DNA from: Brevibacillus_H sp041920465
Lineage (GTDB): Bacteria; Bacillota; Bacilli; Brevibacillales; Brevibacillaceae
Direction: 5' to 3'
Length of the DNA stretch: 64,000 nt
Assembly (NCBI GenBank): GCA_041920465.1
Contig: JBHGXW010000075.1
Span: forward strand, 8,045 to 72,044
The notes beneath the pieces are model-generated. The model was given only the letters and a program-made list of their open reading frames with translations. It was not told the origin of the DNA and made no database searches. Position 1 is the stretch's first letter; each line of letters starts with the position of its first letter. A program made the position numbers and the translations under genes. Positions 51,661 through 59,168 of the stretch are shown piece after piece.

Positions 51661-52008
51661 TTATTGTTTTATATTCCCAATTGGTGTATTTATCACATTC
51701 TTGAGTAAAGGTGCCGTTGCTTTTAAAAGAAGAAATCCTATGATTGTGCCCAAGACATTTAAAATAAGATCGTCAACGTCTGTTACTCTATAGTTCCAAT
51801 TATTTATATATGATATAGAGAATTGCATTAGCTCTATCATGGCCGAGATTACAAATCCCGCCAAAAAAATCCTGTTCAAATTGTTAATTATTCTCCAGAC
51901 AATCGGTAAATAAAACCCTATTGGAATAAATAGAAGAATATTCCCAATTACATTTATAACAGAAGTATATGATGAGGAAGTGGCAAGGGTTTGGTAGATG
52001 GCGCGCAT
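51661..52008 (-). pseudogene. VanZ-family membrane protein, 5' part missing
   Basis: About 115 residues are readable, beginning AIYQTLATSSSYTSVINVIGNILLF with FIPIGFYLPIVW and DVDDLILNVLGTIIGFLLL, the VanZ-like helices and RxxDxDDLILNxLG signature. A full VanZ protein usually has another ~50-60 residues in front, including a first helix and an NLIPF-type stretch. Here the coding sequence runs back only to the T tail of the tRNA terminator, without a ribosome site. It therefore looks 5'-truncated and probably silent. AT-rich and foreign to the block. Confidence 0.65.
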
Positions 52009-52013
52009 AACAT

Positions 52014-52042
52014 AAAAAAACACCGGGATTTCATCCGGTGTT
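52014..52042 (-). terminator. Intrinsic terminator after the tRNA pair
   Basis: AACACCGG pairs with CCGGTGTT and is followed by seven T on the minus strand. It ends the tRNA-Met/tRNA-Glu transcript 14 bases after tRNA-Glu. Confidence 0.88.
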
Positions 52043-52055
52043 CTTATCGCTGATA

Positions 52056-52132
52056 TGGTGACCCGTAGGGGATTCGAACCCCTGTATGACAGCGTGAAAG
52101 GCTGCTGTGTTAAACCGCTTCACCAACGGGCC
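52056..52132 (-). tRNA. tRNA-Glu (anticodon TTC), CCA encoded
   Basis: Minus strand starts GGCCCGTTGG and ends ACGGGTCACCA. The acceptor arm GGCCCGT pairs with ACGGGTC, the anticodon loop is CTTTCAC with TTC at 34-36, and the T arm is GGGGTTCGAATCCCC. Lies with tRNA-Met between divIC and spoIIE, as in B. subtilis. Confidence 0.97.
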
Positions 52133-52142
52133 GTTTTTTTAA

Positions 52143-52219
52143 TGGTAGCGGCGGAGGGGATCGAACCCCCGACCTTTCGGGTATGAACCGAACGCTCTAG
52201 CCAGCTGAGCTACACCGCC
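52143..52219 (-). tRNA. tRNA-Met (anticodon CAT), elongator, CCA encoded
   Basis: Starts GGCGGTGTAGCTCAGC, anticodon loop TTCATAC flanked by CGG/CCG, T arm GGGGGTTCGATCCCC, ends GCCGCTACCA. The absence of three G-C pairs in the anticodon stem argues for elongator rather than initiator. Confidence 0.95.
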
Positions 52220-52297
52220 ATAGCAGGCACAAGGAGAATTCTAGTATATCCGGCTCAGCTTTGTCAATAGGAAAAATAGAGCAGCAAAAGCTGCTCA

Positions 52298-52606
52298 CTA
52301 CTTTTCAGGCAATACGTATATAATTTCTCCCGGCTTGGACATAAAGAGATTCTTTCTGGCCAACTCCGCAATATACTCTTTGTCGTTTAAGCGGCTTGCT
52401 TTATAAGTCAGTTCATTCTGCTTCTGTTTGACTTTTTGTGCTTCCTGCTGCAACTCATTTAACTGTTGCTCTTTTTCCGCCAGGTCTCTGCTTTGCATAA
52501 AAAGTGTATAGCCCGTCCAGACAGAGAAGCACAGCATAACGAACAGAACGAGGCGAATTCTGCGCTTCTGTTTGTTTCTATTCACCTGTTGGGATCCGCT
52601 CTGCAT
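52298..52606 (-). CDS. divIC: Septum formation initiator DivIC
   Basis: 102 residues of the DivIC/FtsL-like family: a basic cytoplasmic head, one membrane helix (LVLFVMLCFSVWTGYTLFM, ~20-38) and a coiled coil (EKEQQLNELQQEAQKVKQKQ) outside, ending KNLFMSKPGEIIYVLPEK as in DivIC. It joins FtsL and DivIB in septum assembly. Located after yabQ and before the tRNAs. Confidence 0.93.
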   Translation of the reverse strand: MQSGSQQVNRNKQKRRIRLVLFVMLCFSVWTGYTLFMQSRDLAEKEQQLNELQQEAQKVKQKQNELTYKASRLNDKEYIAELARKNLFMSKPGEIIYVLPEK

Positions 52607-52640
52607 ACTTGCTCTCCACCTTTTATTATTCCACCTTTTA

Positions 52641-53216
52641 CTACTCCGGTTTTTTCCTCTTGCTGTTTATCCAATTCTTTGTCCGCTGCCAAAATCCTGT
52701 AGCATTGCGCTGCAAACTTTTCCCCATTCTTTGACCCCATTTGGCAAAAGGAGACGATACAACAAGAATGATTCGCCAAATGAATTTCCCTATCGCCATG
52801 ATAACAGAAAGGATAAAAGTCAAAATCATCAAAATAAGGCGATATACAAACAAAACGGGGCGAACAATGAGAGCGTCAATAATAGACAAAACTGTTCGAT
52901 AGAGCCATTTCCCAAATTTTATCACGGCGCTTAGAAGTTGAATATATGCCTTACTTCCTAGGACAAAATACAGCCAAGCTCCCAACAGAATACTGAGAAA
53001 AATGGGAAACCGAACGATTCCCTGATTCACTTCGACCAGTACATAAAAGACGGCTCCGATACTGCCCAGCCAGAAAAACAGGTCCAGGATGAAGGTAAGC
53101 CAACCGGGAAAGCGCCCTTTTTCTCGAAAATATTGATAGGTATCAAAGCAAATGCCCATCACGCAGCCACAAAGCGCCATCGATACGACCGTCTGAAGCT
53201 GGATGCCGATGCTCAC
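52641..53216 (-). CDS. yabQ: Spore cortex biosynthesis protein YabQ
   Basis: 191 residues. Membrane helices lie around 8-25, 38-60 and 68-90, and further hydrophobic stretches follow to about residue 160, then a basic tail. YabQ is a sigma-E controlled outer forespore membrane protein needed for cortex formation in B. subtilis. The GTG start forms a GTGA overlap with yabP, so the two are translationally coupled. It lies 35 bases before divIC. Confidence 0.9.
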   Translation of the reverse strand: MSIGIQLQTVVSMALCGCVMGICFDTYQYFREKGRFPGWLTFILDLFFWLGSIGAVFYVLVEVNQGIVRFPIFLSILLGAWLYFVLGSKAYIQLLSAVIKFGKWLYRTVLSIIDALIVRPVLFVYRLILMILTFILSVIMAIGKFIWRIILVVSSPFAKWGQRMGKSLQRNATGFWQRTKNWINSKRKKPE

Positions 53217-53497
53217 TTGAATAACTTACCGAAGAATCCCCTCGACCGATCCCCGGCCTGCCCCTGTTCAAGATAACCCATTTCATGCACAAGACCTTCG
53301 ATGGCGACTTCTCCGGTCTCCAGGCTCAAATTCTTCATATGCAGGTTTTGTCCGCGGATGGTCAAAAATCCACCCTCAGTCTCCAGCAGGAACTCTTCGC
53401 TATCAAAGCTCTCCACGTTCTTCACACCGGAAATAGCCAAACTGCGCCGGTTAATCATGACGACTTCGTGGCGTGGCCTTTTATTTTGCTCAATCAT
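53213..53497 (-). CDS. yabP: Sporulation protein YabP
   Basis: 94 residues of the YabP/YqfC family: beta-strand-rich with LAISGVKNVESFDSEEFLLETEGGFLTIRG and a C-terminal MKNLSLETGEVAIEG. It acts in cortex formation with YabQ under sigma E. GGGGGAGGG stands before the ATG. Normal length. Confidence 0.93.
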   Translation of the reverse strand: MIEQNKRPRHEVVMINRRSLAISGVKNVESFDSEEFLLETEGGFLTIRGQNLHMKNLSLETGEVAIEGLVHEMGYLEQGQAGDRSRGFFGKLFK

Positions 53498-53590
53498 GGA
53501 AAACCCTCCCCCTTATTGACAAGACCTTTCGGTAACAGACAAGTCGTACTTGTACCATGTTATGGGGAGGGTTTGGTGTTTAGAACAACG

Positions 53591-53881
53591 TTATCGCAAG
53601 TATTCCTCTTCTTCTTTTTCGTCGCGCGGGACAGGAACTTCACCGATGAGATGGTACAAGGAAGCCGCTTCTTCCTTGCGAGGATTTTCTTTGATGTCGT
53701 CTACCTGTACCACAACCACTTTTTGTCCGAACCGGATCGCCAGCTTATCGCCAATTTTCACGTTACTGGACGCTTTGGCCGGACGGTCATTAATCTCGAT
53801 TCTCCCTTGATCGCATACATCTTTGGCAAGTGTACGCCGTTTGATTAACCGCGATACCTTGAGAAACTTATCTAAACGCAT
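53591..53881 (-). CDS. yabO: S4-domain RNA-binding protein (YabO/Hsp15-like)
   Basis: 96 residues with an S4 RNA-binding domain: MRLDKFLKVSRLIKRRTLAKDVCDQGRIEINDRPAKASSNVKIGDKLAIRFG. Hsp15 and RqcP (YabO) proteins of this size act on stalled 50S ribosomes; RqcP helps add alanine tails in Bacillus. Located between mazG and yabP as expected. Confidence 0.93.
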   Translation of the reverse strand: MRLDKFLKVSRLIKRRTLAKDVCDQGRIEINDRPAKASSNVKIGDKLAIRFGQKVVVVQVDDIKENPRKEEAASLYHLIGEVPVPRDEKEEEEYLR

Positions 53882-53914
53882 GAGGCTACCCCTTCCCTTC
53901 GATCCATTCCATTT

Positions 53915-55381
53915 CTATGTATGCTGCTTCGCTTCTTCCCACCAGGCATCCATTTCAGCCAGATTGGTTTCGGCGAATGAGCGGTTTGCTTCCTTCAGCT
54001 TTTGTTCGATATAGGCAAAACGGCGTTTGAACTTGCGGTTGGTCATCGCCAGTGCCTCTTCCGGATCAATTTTGAGAAAGCGGGCCAAATTTACCACGGC
54101 AAACAGCAGGTCGCCCAGTTCTCCAGCTTGCTCGCCTTTTTCCGCCTGTCTTAATTCTTCATATTCTTCTTCAATCTTGCGGTATACATCGTCGATATGA
54201 TCCCAATCAAAGCCCACTTCTGCCGCCTTTTTCTGCAGCTTGTAAGCGTACATGAGGCTGGGCAGCTCCCGCGGAATGCCGGATAGCCGGGATTGATTGG
54301 CCACATCGATTCCTTTGGCTGCTTTCTCCGCCGCTTTCATTTCCTGCCAGTTGGCGTATGCCTCGTCGGAATCATTTGCGGCCTTTTCGCCAAATACATG
54401 CGGGTGACGGCGAATCAGCTTTTCGTTTAATCCGGCAATCACATCTTCAACCGTGAAGTCGCCGTCTTCCGAAGCCATCTGGGAATGAAGCATAATCTGC
54501 ATCAACAAATCGCCCAGCTCTTCACACATCGCTTCCGGATCATCATCATCAATTGTCTCGATCACTTCGTATGCTTCCTCAATCAAATTTTTGCGGATGC
54601 TCTGGTGAGTTTGCTCGCGGTCCCACGGGCATCCCTCAGGACTTCTGAGAATGGCCACAATTTCTTTCAGATACGAAAATTGGCGATTTCTCACGGCAGG
54701 TTCTTCCGTTGGGGCTACATGGACAAGGCTTAAATTCCCAAGGTGATTCACATGATCCAACTGGTAGAGCGGTACAGTCTCGACCCGCTCCATACCTTCC
54801 ACTCCAACAGCCGTGACAACCGTTACCAGATATTCATCAGGGAAAATCTCCATGAGCGTCAGTTTCACATCGGATGCTACCATGCGATCATATACTTGGG
54901 CAATCACTGTGTGCAGCAAGGGATTAATCTGTTCCGCACGCAGGCTTGTCGCATCCAATAAGCTAAAGCCTTCGATTGGGTCAACCTGCAGACGGGCAAA
55001 CAGCGGGTCAAGGAAGCTTTGTCCGCCCTTCACTTCAATTGTCACGTTCTGTTTGGGCCCTTCCTCCAAAAGGATCTGAACGGTCCGCTCGGCTACCAGC
55101 GGATGTCCCGGCACCGCATAGATAATTTCCCCGTGTTTGGCGGCTTCGTAGAGGAGCTCTGCCGCTATGGTGGAGTAAACCGCGTCAAATGTTCCGTGCT
55201 GTTCGTACACATCGTCAAATGACTGGAACTTGATCCCTTCCTCCCGCAACTGGTTGATGACGGGATGTTCTGCCGTCCGTACATATAAGGATTTGGCTTG
55301 CTTAATCAGACGATAAACGCCGAGCGGCAATTGATTCAGATCGCCTGCTCCCAAGCCAATGACGTAAATGGTGGCTGCCAT
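53915..55381 (-). CDS. mazG: Tetrapyrrole methylase / MazG nucleotide pyrophosphohydrolase fusion (YabN)
   Basis: 488 residues. The N-terminal part (1-~225) is a SAM-dependent tetrapyrrole-methylase-like domain (IYVIGLGAGDLNQLPLGV, YAVPGHPLVAERTV), and the C-terminal part has two MazG regions (EEAYEVIETIDDDDPEAMCEELGDLL and EEEYEELRQAEKGEQAGELGDLL with EExxE and ExxD motifs). MazG hydrolyses non-canonical nucleoside triphosphates. This fusion is normal for Bacillales. Starts 25 bases after yabM. Confidence 0.95.
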   Translation of the reverse strand: MAATIYVIGLGAGDLNQLPLGVYRLIKQAKSLYVRTAEHPVINQLREEGIKFQSFDDVYEQHGTFDAVYSTIAAELLYEAAKHGEIIYAVPGHPLVAERTVQILLEEGPKQNVTIEVKGGQSFLDPLFARLQVDPIEGFSLLDATSLRAEQINPLLHTVIAQVYDRMVASDVKLTLMEIFPDEYLVTVVTAVGVEGMERVETVPLYQLDHVNHLGNLSLVHVAPTEEPAVRNRQFSYLKEIVAILRSPEGCPWDREQTHQSIRKNLIEEAYEVIETIDDDDPEAMCEELGDLLMQIMLHSQMASEDGDFTVEDVIAGLNEKLIRRHPHVFGEKAANDSDEAYANWQEMKAAEKAAKGIDVANQSRLSGIPRELPSLMYAYKLQKKAAEVGFDWDHIDDVYRKIEEEYEELRQAEKGEQAGELGDLLFAVVNLARFLKIDPEEALAMTNRKFKRRFAYIEQKLKEANRSFAETNLAEMDAWWEEAKQHT

Positions 55382-55406
55382 GTATAAAATCCTCCCTGTG
55401 ATATAG

Positions 55407-57041
55407 TTACTGACGCAACAACCTCAAGCGCTGCAATAGCGAAATCAGACGTTGGCCTTTGGGCATGAAACGCAGATCGGCACTTGTCAGCCCGCCTGCC
55501 GCAAGCAATGCAAGCAAGTAGCTTGCCGCACCAAAGCCGACCGCAACAAGGCCGATAATCGTTTGCGCCAAGCGGTCGGAATGGATGTGCCCGGATAATG
55601 CCGTAGATGCGGCCCATTCGACTATGGTCACCACAGCCGACATCACGATTACCGCAAACAACGGTTTGGTAAACGTTCGTTTCAAACTGACCGATACATT
55701 CGTATGTTTGACAATGGAGCGCATATTGCATACCATGGCCACCAGATAAGCAAGCACGGTAGCCAACGCTGCACCGTCAATACCCATAAGCGGAACGAGT
55801 GCGATGTTGAGAATCAGTTTGACCAGCACTCCATAGGACAAATGGCGGGCAGGCAGCATAACCAGCCCAAGCCCCTGCAAAATCCCCGATGTGGCGATTC
55901 CAACAGTCGCAAAGATGATGGTAAACGCCTGAATCGCCAAAGCACTCGTCCCGCTCGTATCCCCATAGAGCATCACGTTAACCGGTTCGGCAAGCAGAGC
56001 AAGGCCGAAGGAAGCCGGCAAGCCTAATAACAGTGTAAGACGAATCGCTACATCCGTCCGATTGGTGATCAACGCATGCTGGCCCTGGGCCGCTGCTTCG
56101 CTGATAGCCGGAACCAACGCCAAGGAGAGTGAGGTCGCAAAGAATGTGCCGAATTGAATCAACGGCTGCCCGTGGTCAAAAGCACCTTTCAACAGTTTGG
56201 CTGTCTGTTCCTCTACTCCGCTCCACAGCATCATATTCAAAACCGTCACGGAATCAACCAATGGAACAAGCGGAAGAACAAGCGCTCCTAAACAGATGGG
56301 CAAAGCGTAGTATACCAAACTGCGAAAAATCTCCTTGTTCGACATGGCACGTGTTTTTTGACTACGTTCACCGGAAGAAAGCCAACTGGAGGATTTGGCA
56401 TATTTTCGCCAATAGTACAGCAGGACGATAACGGCTCCCAGCGCTCCGGGAAACGCCGCAAAAACCGCACCGGAACCGGCTAGATAAGGATCATGATAAA
56501 CCGTCATCATCCAGTAAGCGGCAACCAGGATGACAATCACCCGAAACAATTGCTCCACCACTTGGGAAACGCCGGTTGGCATCATGTTCTGATGTCCCTG
56601 GAAGTACCCGCGCATAATGGCCACAACCGGAACAAGCGGAAGTGACCAGGCAACTGCTCTGAGCGGCATCGTCAAATGCTCGTCCCCCATAAGCCTGGAA
56701 ATCAACGGAGCACCGAAATAAAGCAAGAGAAAGAAGAAGATCCCCAAGATACCAAGAACAATACTGGCAATCCGGAACGCTTTGCGAGCGCCGATAAAAT
56801 CATCGATCGCCAGACGCTCAGAGACAATCTTGGAGATGGCTATCGGAAAGCCGGCTGTCGCCAAAATCAGTAACGTTGTATATAGCGGGTAAACTTGCAT
56901 GTACACATAAAGTCCAATATCCCCGGTAATATTTTGATACGGTATGCGGTATACGGCACCAAGCAATTTGGAAATCAAGCCTGCTATACCCAGGATAGCG
57001 GCACCTTTCACGAAATGATTGGCGCTTCCTCGTGCTGACAT
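55407..57041 (-). CDS. yabM: MATE-like polysaccharide export protein of SpoVB/YabM family
   Basis: 544 residues with 14 membrane helices of the MOP/MurJ superfamily (first AAILGIAGLISKLLGAVYRIPYQNITGD). The group includes SpoVB and MurJ-like lipid-linked sugar flippases; in Bacillus the gene YabM lies here between spoVT and mazG. It is the only flippase-like protein in the window, so it could also serve the pgl glycan, though its location points to cell wall or spore cortex precursors. Confidence 0.9.
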   Translation of the reverse strand: MSARGSANHFVKGAAILGIAGLISKLLGAVYRIPYQNITGDIGLYVYMQVYPLYTTLLILATAGFPIAISKIVSERLAIDDFIGARKAFRIASIVLGILGIFFFLLLYFGAPLISRLMGDEHLTMPLRAVAWSLPLVPVVAIMRGYFQGHQNMMPTGVSQVVEQLFRVIVILVAAYWMMTVYHDPYLAGSGAVFAAFPGALGAVIVLLYYWRKYAKSSSWLSSGERSQKTRAMSNKEIFRSLVYYALPICLGALVLPLVPLVDSVTVLNMMLWSGVEEQTAKLLKGAFDHGQPLIQFGTFFATSLSLALVPAISEAAAQGQHALITNRTDVAIRLTLLLGLPASFGLALLAEPVNVMLYGDTSGTSALAIQAFTIIFATVGIATSGILQGLGLVMLPARHLSYGVLVKLILNIALVPLMGIDGAALATVLAYLVAMVCNMRSIVKHTNVSVSLKRTFTKPLFAVIVMSAVVTIVEWAASTALSGHIHSDRLAQTIIGLVAVGFGAASYLLALLAAGGLTSADLRFMPKGQRLISLLQRLRLLRQ

Positions 57042-57143
57042 AGATTAAGTTCCCCTCTCAACAAACAAACTTTGTCTATTATACCATATCAAAACTTCTC
57101 TACTTTAGCTAATGTAACCCACCTTGCATAGCTTGGAGCAAAC

Positions 57144-57176
57144 AAAAAAAGCAGCCTCCGTATGGTTAGAGGCTAC
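57144..57176 (-). terminator. Intrinsic terminator between spoVT and yabM
   Basis: Minus strand GTAGCCTC and GAGGCTGC pair with a 10-base loop followed by seven T. It ends the spoVT transcript or regulates entry to yabM about 100 bases downstream. Confidence 0.8.
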
Positions 57177-57184
57177 CCTTCATA

Positions 57185-57290
57185 GGTTACGAGGCACCGC
57201 CGGACGTAACGTAGCGCCGCACAGGACGTGCTAGTGCCGGCGCCGCAACAAGGACGTTGCGCTTAGCCGGCTTATAGCCCGGTGGGTTTT
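57185..57290. ncRNA. GC-rich multi-hairpin element between spoVT and the yabM terminator
   Basis: A compact run of three short stems: GTTAC/GTAAC at 57186 and 57206, GCAC/GTGC at 57219 and 57228, and GCAAC/GTTGC at 57245 and 57256. In the second and third, the loops read AGGAC and AAGGAC on the plus strand (GTCCT on the minus). The parts around the stems repeat loosely (GCGCCGCA...GGACGT...GCCGGC, twice). A CTTATAGC loop in a GCCGG/CCGGT stem, then GGG and six T, would terminate a plus-strand RNA. It is much richer in GC than the flanking gaps. It is either a structured RNA or an imperfect dispersed repeat. Confidence 0.5.
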
Positions 57291-57830
57291 TTACTGTTCC
57301 ATTTGCTTAGCGAGGAATCCTGCGGCTGTTTCCGCCATTTTGGTTTCCAGATCGCCCATTTTTGCATCGTTTTTACTGATCAGAATAACGGCACCAATGG
57401 GGTCACCACCTGCGACGATAGGTGCTACCACGAAAGAAGAGTATTGTTCATTCATATCACGGCAGATTTCATATTGGCCCGGGTTTTTCTCCAGGCGGCT
57501 TTTGCGCTCTTCCAATGCTTTCTCTACAATACTGCCGATTGGTTTTTCCATGTATTCTTTTTTCGAAGTTCCCGCTACGGCAATCACAGAATCGCGGTCC
57601 GAAATCAAGACAATATGATTCAAGTTTTCAAATAACGAATCGGCATATTCTTTTGCAAAATCACCCAATTCACCAATCGGGGAATATTTTTTCAGAATCA
57701 CTTCTCCATCACGGTCGACAAAAATCTCTAGAGGGTCACCTTCACGAATGCGCAGCGTACGACGGATTTCCTTCGGGATCACGACCCGTCCGAGGTCGTC
57801 AATACGACGAACAATACCTGTTGCTTTCAT
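57291..57830 (-). CDS. spoVT: Stage V sporulation protein T
   Basis: 179 residues: an N-terminal AbrB-like swapped-hairpin DNA-binding domain (MKATGIVRRIDDLGRVVIPKEI) and a C-terminal GAF-like domain (LNHIVLISDRDSVIAVAGTSKKEYMEKP). It controls sigma-G genes in the forespore. The first 50 or so residues closely match B. subtilis SpoVT. ATG at 57830 chosen; another ATG lies 6 bases earlier. Confidence 0.96.
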   Translation of the reverse strand: MKATGIVRRIDDLGRVVIPKEIRRTLRIREGDPLEIFVDRDGEVILKKYSPIGELGDFAKEYADSLFENLNHIVLISDRDSVIAVAGTSKKEYMEKPIGSIVEKALEERKSRLEKNPGQYEICRDMNEQYSSFVVAPIVAGGDPIGAVILISKNDAKMGDLETKMAETAAGFLAKQMEQ

Positions 57831-58022
57831 AGTCATGTTGCCTCGCTTTCTTGAGAATATAGGTAGTGAATCATCTGAGGATTACCTGTATTTTGTCCGC
57901 AAACCCTTAATTTTACTATAACTCATGTTATCCAAATTTTTCCTGTTTGTCAGTTACTCTCCCCCGGGTGGTAGCGAGTGACTATAGTATTCACTTAGCT
58001 TTCAAGATTATGCAACAAAACG

Positions 58023-58052
58023 AAAAAACAGGGAATCAAGATGATCCCTGTT
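58023..58052 (-). terminator. Intrinsic terminator after the PrsA-like gene
   Basis: AACAGGGA and TCCCTGTT pair around a 10-base loop, with a T run on the minus strand. It follows the PrsA-like stop by 9 bases. The further gap to spoVT (57837-58020) shows no clear feature. Confidence 0.85.
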
Positions 58053-58060
58053 CATTCTTC

Positions 58061-59131
58061 TTATTTTTTCGCTGGTTTTGGTTCAGGAATATTCCATTTG
58101 GTCACCAGCTTGTCCAATTCTTCTTTCAAAAACTTGTCGTATGCTTGCTCCAAGCCCTGTTGACGAAGTTTTTCTTCGTTTTTGGAACGCGCTTCCACTC
58201 GCATAATGTGGTATCCGAAGTCGGTTTTTACCGGTTCGCTGATTTGACCGATCGGAAGGGTAAGAGCCGCTTTTTTGAACTCAGGAACCCAATCGTTCAC
58301 ATCCGCGTTCTCGTACAAGCCGCCCGAATCTTTGCTTCCCGGGTCATCGGAATATTCTTTTGCCAGCTTAGCAAAATCTTCACCCTTTTTCAGACGGGCA
58401 ATCAAATCCTTCGCCAGTTTCAACGCTTCTTCCGGCTTACGTTTCTCGGTGCCGATCAAGATATGGCGTACAGACGCTTTGGTATAGGCATCCTTGTTGG
58501 CTTCATACAGCTTGTTTAACGTTGCTTCATCCACTTTTTTCTTGAGAACCTCAATGGAACTGTTAATCAGCGTCATCTGATTAATGATTTCTTCCTTCGT
58601 CAGCCCGTGATTCTCCAGCAATTTGTTGTAGGTTGCCTCGTCTTTCCCCAACATCTGCTGATACTGGGCTTTCAGCTTGCCATACGTTTCCTCCGACTGT
58701 TTGCGCGCGGCCGCTTTCATTGCGTCATCCGCACGAGCTGCCAGGATCACCGTGCCGGTATACTCGCGTGCGAAATTTTGCAAGGAGTTTTTGTCAGCCG
58801 CTTCAATCATCTCACGTTGCTGAGGATTAAAGAAACTGATCGTCTTCAGGAACATTTCAAACTGCTTGCCGGTCACCTTGCCTCCCTGATATTCCACTAC
58901 TGCTTCGTCAGCACCAATGGTGAACGGAATTTTTACCGGAGGGAACTGAGCCAACGGATCGTTTGGATTTGTGGTTTGTCCAGGCTGAGCAGGCTGGGAC
59001 TGATCCGCCTTTGCCGGCTGTGCTTGCTGATCACTTTTGCCGCAACCGGCCAATAAGGCAATGGCGAGCGCCGTGGTCGATAACACCATGATGAATCGTT
59101 TGGTTCCCGACTGTTTATTTCGTTTTGTCAT
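58061..59131 (-). CDS. Peptidyl-prolyl isomerase lipoprotein (PrsA/SurA-like)
   Basis: 356 residues. A lipoprotein signal ends LLAGC (about residue 30), then a QP-rich linker (~35-60), a helical N-terminal chaperone domain (SurA_N type) and a parvulin PpiC domain (SVRHILIGTEKRKPEEALKLAK ... FAKLAKEYSDDPGSKDSGGLYE, and GYHIMRVEAR). It folds secreted proteins outside the membrane. ATG at 59131 chosen with GAAGGGAGC upstream. It lies between mfd and spoVT, where B. subtilis has no such gene; prsA is elsewhere there. Confidence 0.9.
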   Translation of the reverse strand: MTKRNKQSGTKRFIMVLSTTALAIALLAGCGKSDQQAQPAKADQSQPAQPGQTTNPNDPLAQFPPVKIPFTIGADEAVVEYQGGKVTGKQFEMFLKTISFFNPQQREMIEAADKNSLQNFAREYTGTVILAARADDAMKAAARKQSEETYGKLKAQYQQMLGKDEATYNKLLENHGLTKEEIINQMTLINSSIEVLKKKVDEATLNKLYEANKDAYTKASVRHILIGTEKRKPEEALKLAKDLIARLKKGEDFAKLAKEYSDDPGSKDSGGLYENADVNDWVPEFKKAALTLPIGQISEPVKTDFGYHIMRVEARSKNEEKLRQQGLEQAYDKFLKEELDKLVTKWNIPEPKPAKK

Positions 59132-59168
59132 AACGTTTGCTCCCTTCTTTGCTGCAAGGACGCTCTCC

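Noticed and set aside
52143..52219. tRNA with CAT anticodon as initiator tRNA-Met or tRNA-Ile(CAT)
   Set aside because: The anticodon stem lacks the three G-C pairs of an initiator, and the sequence agrees with elongator tRNA-Met of Bacillus in this locus.
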